DNA of 10,989 bases. Origin: CAVRZY01 sp963725415 (GTDB taxonomy: Bacteria > Acidobacteriota > Terriglobia > Bryobacterales > Bryobacteraceae). The stretch is from the NCBI GenBank assembly GCA_963725415.1, contig CAVRZY010000284.1, positions 1 to 10,989 of the forward strand, in the 5' to 3' direction. The position numbers were made by a program, and so were the translations under genes. The notes below the pieces were generated by a model that saw only the letters and a list, made by a program, of their open reading frames with translations, made no database searches and was not told the DNA's origin. Below, in pieces: positions 7,640 through 10,989 of this stretch (positions are counted from its first letter, which is position 1; each line of letters opens with the position of its first letter).

Positions 7640-8842
7640 TTACCTGTCCACGTCCCCCAATACAAAGTCCACACTCCCCAGCGTGGAGACCACGTCCGCG
7701 AGGATCTGCCCCTCGATCATCTTGGGCAGCGCTTGCAGGTTGCCGAAGCTGGGGCCGTGAATGTGCACCCGGTGGGGCTTGGCCGTCCCGTCGCTCACCA
7801 CGTAGTACCCCAGTTCTCCGCGCGGGGATTCGATCACCTGGTAGACTTCCCCAGCCGGCACCCCGAAACCCTCCGTCACGATCTTGAAGTGATGGATCAG
7901 GGCCTCCATCTGGGTCTTCATCTTCTCGCGGTCCGGCAGCACCACCTTGGGCGCATCCGCCTTCCAGGGACCTGCCGGCATCCCTTCCAGCGCCTGGGTG
8001 ACGATGCGCGTGCTCTGGCGCATTTCCTCGATGCGCACCTGGTAGCGAGCGTAGACGTCGCTCTCCCTCCGCGTGGGTATCTCGTAGTCGAACTGCTCGT
8101 AGCTGCTGTAGGGTTCCGCCTTTCGCGTGTCCCACTTCAAGCCCGCCGCGCGCAGCATCGGCCCGGTCACGCCCAGATCCAGCATGTCCTCCAGCGAGAT
8201 CCTCCCCACCCCTTTGGTGCGCCGCATCCAGATCGGATTGTTGGTCAGCAGGTCCTCGTACTCGTCCACATGGCTGGGGAACGCCTCGATGAATCGTTTC
8301 ACCACAGCTTGCCAGCCGCGCGGCGGCTCCAGCGCCAGCCCCCCGATGCGGAAATAGCTGGTCATCATCCGCTGGCCGGAAAACATCTCGAAAATCCGCA
8401 GGATGTCCTCACGCTCCCGGAAGCAGTACAGGAACACCGTCATCGCGCCGATGTCCAGGGCATGCGAACCCAGCCACACCAGGTGGCTGTTCAGGCGGGT
8501 CAGCTCGGTCAGCAGCACACGCATCCACTGGGCGAAGGGCGGGATTTCCAGGCCCAGCAAGCGCTCCACCGCCAGGCAGTAGCACAGGTTGTTCGATAGC
8601 GGCGCCAGGTAATCGATCCGATCCGTGAGCGTGACGGCCTGCTGGTAGGTCTTCTCCTCGCACTGTTTCTCGATTCCGGTGTGCAGGTAGCCGATCTCGC
8701 TGGAGGCCTTCACGATGGTCTCGCCGTCCAGTTCCAGCATCAGCCGCAGCACCCCGTGCGTGGAGGGATGCTGCGGTCCCATGTTCAGCGCCAGCCGCCG
8801 GGGCGCCGCCTGCGGTTCGCCGTTGATCGCCGGTTCGCTCAC
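7640..8842 (-). CDS. nuoD: NADH-quinone oxidoreductase subunit D
   Basis: NuoD is the 49-kDa-type subunit, related to the large subunit of NiFe hydrogenases, and forms much of the quinone-reduction site. The 400-residue product carries NMGPQHPSTHGVLRL near the N-terminus (His25, His29) and YLHTGIEKQCEEKTYQQA. It also has LTDRIDYLAPLSNN, with Tyr78 49 residues after His29; this is the spacing of the quinone-binding His/Tyr pair (His38/Tyr87 in Thermus). The C-terminus VDFVLGDVDR is typical. The start is a GTG at 8842, 3 nt after the nuoC stop, with AGG-rich sequence (GGTTGAAGGG) just upstream serving as ribosome binding site. Later in-frame ATG codons would cut the PSTHG region. A 27-nt gap separates its TAA from nuoE. 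Confidence 0.96.
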   Translation of the reverse strand: MSEPAINGEPQAAPRRLALNMGPQHPSTHGVLRLMLELDGETIVKASSEIGYLHTGIEKQCEEKTYQQAVTLTDRIDYLAPLSNNLCYCLAVERLLGLEIPPFAQWMRVLLTELTRLNSHLVWLGSHALDIGAMTVFLYCFREREDILRIFEMFSGQRMMTSYFRIGGLALEPPRGWQAVVKRFIEAFPSHVDEYEDLLTNNPIWMRRTKGVGRISLEDMLDLGVTGPMLRAAGLKWDTRKAEPYSSYEQFDYEIPTRRESDVYARYQVRIEEMRQSTRIVTQALEGMPAGPWKADAPKVVLPDREKMKTQMEALIHHFKIVTEGFGVPAGEVYQVIESPRGELGYYVVSDGTAKPHRVHIHGPSFGNLQALPKMIEGQILADVVSTLGSVDFVLGDVDR

Positions 8843-8845
8843 CCT

Positions 8846-9340
8846 TCAACCTGTCGAGTCTTTGTAGCTGTACTTGTAACCATGCACCGGGTAATCCTTG
8901 CGCAGGGGATGTCCCTCCCAGTTGTCTGGCATCAGGATCCGCCGCAGCTCCGGGTGGTTGCGGAAGACCACCCCGAACATGTCGAACACCTCGCGCTCGT
9001 ACCAGTCCGCCGAGCGCCACACCCCGGTCACCGAGTCGATCTCCGCCGGATCGCCCCCCACCCGGCATTTCAGCCGCACCCTCTGATTTCGCTCCAGGGA
9101 GTGCAGGTGATACACCACTTCAAACCGCGGTTCCTCCGGATACCAGTCCACCGCGGTGATCCCGCTCAGCCGGATGAACTGCTGCTCCTGCTTCAGGTAC
9201 TGGCAGGTCTCGACGATCTTTTCGCGCGCGATCTCCAGCGTCAGTTCACCCCGATCGAACTTGCCGCCGGCCACCACCGAGGGGTTCCAGGTTTCCAGTG
9301 CTGCGGCCAGGGGGGACTCTTTCAGGGCGTCGGGTAGCAT
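8846..9340 (-). CDS. nuoC: NADH-quinone oxidoreductase subunit C (30-kDa type)
   Basis: NuoC is a peripheral-arm subunit that packs against NuoD and NuoB and carries no cofactor. The 164-residue protein ends with the 30-kDa-subunit signature: ADWYEREVFDMFGVVF (about residues 111-126), then NHPELRRILMPDNWEGHPLR and KDYP (about 128-151). Upstream VVYHLHSLERNQRVRLKCRV fits the family beta-sheet core. It is a separate protein here, not fused to NuoD as in E. coli. The ATG at 9340 lies 6 nt after the nuoA stop, so no nuoB can fit between them. The function is clear. Confidence 0.95.
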   Translation of the reverse strand: MLPDALKESPLAAALETWNPSVVAGGKFDRGELTLEIAREKIVETCQYLKQEQQFIRLSGITAVDWYPEEPRFEVVYHLHSLERNQRVRLKCRVGGDPAEIDSVTGVWRSADWYEREVFDMFGVVFRNHPELRRILMPDNWEGHPLRKDYPVHGYKYSYKDSTG

Positions 9341-9346
9341 TCCCAG

Positions 9347-9742
9347 TTACAGGGGTCGGTCGCCCTGCTCCTCGACCGACCAGTCCAGGGCTCCTTTCTT
9401 CCAGATGTAAAAGAATCCCGCCAGGATCAGAGCCACGAACACCAGCATCTCGACGAAGGCGAACAACTTCAACTGGCGGTACACCACCGCCCAGGGGTAG
9501 AGGAAAACCGTTTCGATGTCGAACAGGATAAAGATCATCGCCACCAAATAGAACTTCACGCTGAATCGCTCCCGGGCGCTGCCCCGCGGCGCCAGGCCGC
9601 ATTCATACGGCATGTCCTTAACCCGGTTGCGCACCCTCTGACCCAGCAGCGCGGAAGCCCCCAGCATCCCCCCCGCTATCACCATGGCGATGATCACCTG
9701 GAGCAGAACAGGAAGATAGATCTTGGTGTAAAGGCTTGGCAT
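9347..9742 (-). CDS. nuoA: NADH-quinone oxidoreductase subunit A
   Basis: NuoA is a three-helix membrane subunit of complex I whose first loop reaches the quinone site. I choose the ATG at 9742, giving 131 residues. The open frame continues upstream, but that extension is basic, non-family sequence that runs through the promoter and antisense to thiS. The motifs MPYECGL (about residues 44-50), RERFSVKFYLVAMIFILFDI (about 57-76) and ETVFLYPWA are diagnostic. It is the first gene of the operon, about 27 nt downstream of the predicted transcription start. No strong Shine-Dalgarno sequence lies just before the ATG. The next gene is nuoC, not nuoB. Confidence 0.96.
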   Translation of the reverse strand: MPSLYTKIYLPVLLQVIIAMVIAGGMLGASALLGQRVRNRVKDMPYECGLAPRGSARERFSVKFYLVAMIFILFDIETVFLYPWAVVYRQLKLFAFVEMLVFVALILAGFFYIWKKGALDWSVEEQGDRPL

Positions 9743-9775
9743 CAATCTGGAAGGGACTGAAGGCCCTTTAACTTG

Positions 9776-9805
9776 ACTATAATGAGGGGCGAAACAGGGT
9801 GTCAA
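9776..9805 (-). promoter_or_regulatory. Sigma-70-type promoter of the nuo operon
   Basis: Reading the minus strand, TTGACA (9805-9800) is followed after 18 nt by TATAGT (9781-9776). This is a consensus -35 and a good -10. The predicted start of transcription is near 9769, which leaves a leader of about 27 nt before the nuoA ATG. The -10 shares its TATA core with a plus-strand TATAAT. Predicted by motif only. Confidence 0.75.
9778..9783 (+). promoter_or_regulatory. Plus-strand -10 element, likely for thiS
   Basis: TATAAT is a perfect -10 hexamer about 54 nt upstream of the thiS ATG. No convincing -35 lies 16-18 nt upstream (GACTGA at the 17-nt spacing). It overlaps the minus-strand -10 of nuoA base for base over its first four positions. 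The direction towards thiS is inferred from position. Confidence 0.5.
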
Positions 9806-9836
9806 ATGCCGGGTGAGGTTTTTCAATAACCGCCCT

Positions 9837-10037
9837 ATGGAGATTGTCATCAACGGCCACCCCAGGGAGGTCCCGGAAGGCCAGACCGTGCTGGATCTAC
9901 TGGCCAGCCTGGAGCTGGATCCGGCCCGCCTGGCCCTGGAGCTGGACGGGCGCATCCTCAAGCCATCCCATTGGGGGGAAACGGTCTTACACCCCGGGGC
10001 CCGCCTGGAAATCGTCCATTTTGTCGGCGGCGGCTAA
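9837..10037 (+). CDS. thiS: Sulfur carrier protein ThiS
   Basis: ThiS is a small ubiquitin-like protein. Its C-terminal glycine is adenylated and thiocarboxylated, and it then donates sulfur to the thiazole ring of thiamine. The 66-residue product has the family's normal length. It opens with MEIVINGHPREVPEGQTVLD, continues with LLASLELDPARLALELDGRI, and ends in RLEIVHFVGGG, with the required terminal Gly-Gly. An in-frame GTG at 9813 would add eight residues (MRFFNNRP). I prefer the ATG because family members start right at the first beta strand, although no strong ribosome binding site precedes it. It is divergent from nuoA. Its usual partners thiG, thiF or thiO are not next to it; a MerR regulator follows instead. 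A MoaD-like role is less likely given its length and sequence. Confidence 0.9.
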   Translation: MEIVINGHPREVPEGQTVLDLLASLELDPARLALELDGRILKPSHWGETVLHPGARLEIVHFVGGG

Positions 10038-10056
10038 AAAAACTCTTCCCAGGGCA

Positions 10057-10084
10057 TTGACACGGCTGTCGAGTGCAGTACAAT
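10057..10084 (+). promoter_or_regulatory. Sigma-70-type promoter of the MerR-family gene
   Basis: TTGACA (10057-10062) and TACAAT (10079-10084) are separated by 16 nt. Transcription would begin near 10091, about 33 nt before the ATG at 10124. The -35 is the left half of a dyad, TTGACA-CGGC-TGTCGA (10057-10072, five of six pairs), which could be an operator. The 16-nt spacing differs from the 19-20 nt spacing typical of promoters activated by MerR proteins. Confidence 0.7.
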
Positions 10085-10123
10085 CCTGAGAGGCGAGCAA
10101 ATTCTAAACGGAAGTGGTTCTCC

Positions 10124-10624
10124 ATGTTCAAAACAAAAAAGAGCAGACCTGCTCCATCTCCCCCGTCTGAGGCCTTTTGCAGCAGCGAGGTTTCCAGAAT
10201 AGCCAACATCAGCCTGCGGCAGTTGCAGTGGTGGGATGAACGCCACGTCGTCTCACCTCACCATCAGGGCCATCGACGGGTTTATTCTCCCGAAGAGGTA
10301 GTCGAGATCAGCGTTATCGCCGAGCTGCGCCGCAAGGGCTTCTCTCTACAGAAGATCCGGCGGGTGCTGCGATACTTGCAGCGGGAGATGGGGCGGCGGC
10401 TGAGCGACGTGCTCTCCGCCCAGTCGGCCCTGCACCTGCTCACCGATGGGAAGTCCATCTACCTGGAGGACCGCTACGAACGCATCATCGATATTCTTAA
10501 GGCCGCCCGCCAGCCCATGTTCCTGGTTTGCGTCAGCGACCAGGTCCGCCGCCTCAGCGCCGGACTGAAGAAGCCGGTCCGTTCGGAGTCCTTGGCCGCC
10601 GCCCGCAAAGTCCGGGCCGTCTAG
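10124..10624 (+). CDS. MerR-family transcriptional regulator
   Basis: This is a DNA-binding regulator of unknown target. I start it at the ATG at 10124, preceded by GGAAGTGG (10110-10117). The alternative GTG at 10073 lies inside the predicted promoter. The product has 166 residues. A MerR-type winged helix-turn-helix spans about residues 18-85: FCSSEVSRIANISLRQLQWW, then a wing with GHRRVYSPEEVVEI and the second helical pair with LRRKGFSLQKIRRVLRYLQ. Residues about 95-166 form a C-terminal region (SALHLLTDGKSIYLEDRYER and onward) that I do not recognise as a known ligand domain. No cysteine cluster like those of metal-sensing MerR proteins is visible; the only cysteines are at about 19 and 136. 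Its effector and its targets cannot be told from the sequence. A role in the neighbouring nuo/thiS region is possible but unproven. Confidence 0.85.
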   Translation: MFKTKKSRPAPSPPSEAFCSSEVSRIANISLRQLQWWDERHVVSPHHQGHRRVYSPEEVVEISVIAELRRKGFSLQKIRRVLRYLQREMGRRLSDVLSAQSALHLLTDGKSIYLEDRYERIIDILKAARQPMFLVCVSDQVRRLSAGLKKPVRSESLAAARKVRAV

Positions 10625-10728
10625 TTTCGCGCAGAGCCGCAAAGTTCTCGCAAAGAGCGCTAAGAATCAACAGGTTCTTGACTTTGCGCCCTTTGCGTCT
10701 TTGCGCGAAACGCGTCTTTGCGCGAAAC
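10625..10728 (+). repeat. GCAAAG-type intergenic repeat with imperfect inverted arms
   Basis: Between the MerR stop and the next gene, short words recur. On the left these are CGCGCAGAG, CCGCAAAG, CTCGCAAAG and GCGCTAAG, and on the right their complements CTTTGCGC, CTTTGCG and TCTTTGCGCG. The left end TTTCGCGCAGAGCCGCAAAG and the complement of the right end TTTCGCGCAAAGACGCAAAG differ at only two of 20 positions, so the element can fold as a long imperfect hairpin. It resembles dispersed non-coding mosaics seen in intergenic regions of several GC-rich bacterial groups. No U-tract follows, so a standard terminator is doubtful. Confidence 0.65.
10695..10728 (+). repeat. 17-bp exact tandem duplication
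   Basis: GCGTCTTTGCGCGAAAC occurs at 10695-10711 and again, without a gap, at 10712-10728. It duplicates the right tip of the larger GCAAAG-type repeat and suggests slippage or partial unequal exchange at this spot. Confidence 0.85.
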
Positions 10729-10735
10729 CAAGGGC

Positions 10736-10744
10736 TGCTATACT
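10736..10744 (+). promoter_or_regulatory. Extended -10 promoter element upstream of the S41 protease gene
   Basis: TGCTATACT has the extended -10 form TG-N-TATACT. It lies about 26 nt before the ATG at 10770. Only weak -35 candidates (for example CTTTGC at 10716-10721) occur at a suitable distance, inside the tandem repeat. Predicted by motif only. Confidence 0.5.
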
Positions 10745-10769
10745 GAAAGTGAACTCCGGAGTCACAAGA

Positions 10770-10989
10770 ATGGCTCGACGCCGACTTTTTCTCTTTTTTG
10801 CCCCGCTCATCATCCTGGCCTGCTCGCTTTTGGGCGGCATCTACGGGCCGGGCCTGGAGGGCGCTTCCGCCGCCGCCTCGGACGACGATATCAACGCCGG
10901 CGTCAAGACCTTCACCAAGGTGCTCAGTCTGGTGGAGGAGAACTTTGCTGACCCGGTCAGTCCGGACAAGGCCATCTACAAAGGCGCGA
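10770..10989 (+). CDS. S41-family C-terminal processing protease (partial, N-terminus only)
   Basis: Only the first 73 codons lie in the window. The ATG at 10770 is preceded by CGGAG (10757-10761), a good ribosome binding site. The N-terminus MARRRLFLFFAPLIILACSL has a basic start and a hydrophobic stretch, so the protein is exported or anchored by a signal sequence. IILAC resembles a lipobox but has Leu at -2, so lipoprotein status is uncertain. The following region, DDINAGVKTFTKVLSLVEEN then FADPVSPDKAIYKGA, matches the helical N-terminal segment that precedes the PDZ and S41 serine/lysine protease domains in CtpA-type peptidases. These cleave proteins near the C-terminus in the periplasm. 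The catalytic domain is outside the window, so the assignment rests on this leader segment. Confidence 0.72.
   Translation, partial: MARRRLFLFFAPLIILACSLLGGIYGPGLEGASAAASDDDINAGVKTFTKVLSLVEENFADPVSPDKAIYKGA

Noticed and set aside
7203..8135. 310-codon minus-strand open frame across nuoD and nuoE
   Set aside because: The product is low-complexity Gly/Arg/Ala sequence. It overlaps two genes with clear family motifs in other frames.
9743..9961. N-terminal extension of nuoA by 73 codons
   Set aside because: It would run through the promoter and antisense to thiS, and the extra residues do not resemble NuoA.
10625..10728. CRISPR array
   Set aside because: The repeated words are 7-17 bp, imperfect, and lack regular spacers of constant length.
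10528..10746. 72-codon plus-strand open frame over the MerR end and the repeat
   Set aside because: It overlaps the regulator's 3' end in another frame and ends in the non-coding repeat, with no family similarity or ribosome binding site.

Overview
The window carries most of a respiratory complex I (NADH:quinone oxidoreductase) operon on the minus strand, and a short divergent plus-strand region with thiS, a MerR-family regulator and the start of an S41 C-terminal processing protease. The DNA is GC-rich, with tightly packed genes and well-formed sigma-70-type promoters. A free-living, aerobically respiring Gram-negative bacterium fits. The general character of the genes and the intergenic repeat (built on GCAAAG words) suggest Acidobacteriota, but that is an impression from sequence style, not a search result.

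Positions 1-9742 (minus strand, read right to left) hold nuoA, nuoC, nuoD, nuoE, nuoF, nuoG, nuoH, nuoJ, nuoK and nuoL. NuoL runs off the left edge, and nuoM and nuoN presumably follow outside. Gene junctions are 1-6 nt gaps or 1-4 nt overlaps, except for a 27-nt gap before nuoE, so this is one transcription unit. A strong promoter sits at 9776-9805. NuoE/F/G form the NADH-oxidising arm, NuoC/D the connecting and quinone-site arm, and NuoA/H/J/K/L the proton-pumping membrane arm. Two usual members are absent from their usual places: nuoB (between A and C) and nuoI (between H and J). They encode the carriers of clusters N2 and N6a/N6b, so a working complex needs them from another locus. nuoE contains a one-base frameshift at about 7231-7234 that removes its fourth 2Fe-2S cysteine as sequenced.

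Positions 9743-9836 form a compact divergent promoter region in which the minus-strand and plus-strand -10 elements share the same TATA core. Positions 9837-10989 (plus strand) hold a complete 66-residue ThiS sulfur carrier without thiG/thiF beside it, a 166-residue MerR-type regulator with its own near-consensus promoter, a 104-bp GCAAAG-type intergenic repeat with a 17-bp tandem duplication, and the first 73 codons of an S41 protease with a signal sequence.

No tRNA, rRNA, CRISPR array, transposase or phage gene was seen. I do not see a clearly new biological system here. The observations most worth checking are the missing nuoB/nuoI, the nuoE frameshift, the shared bidirectional promoter and the repeat element.
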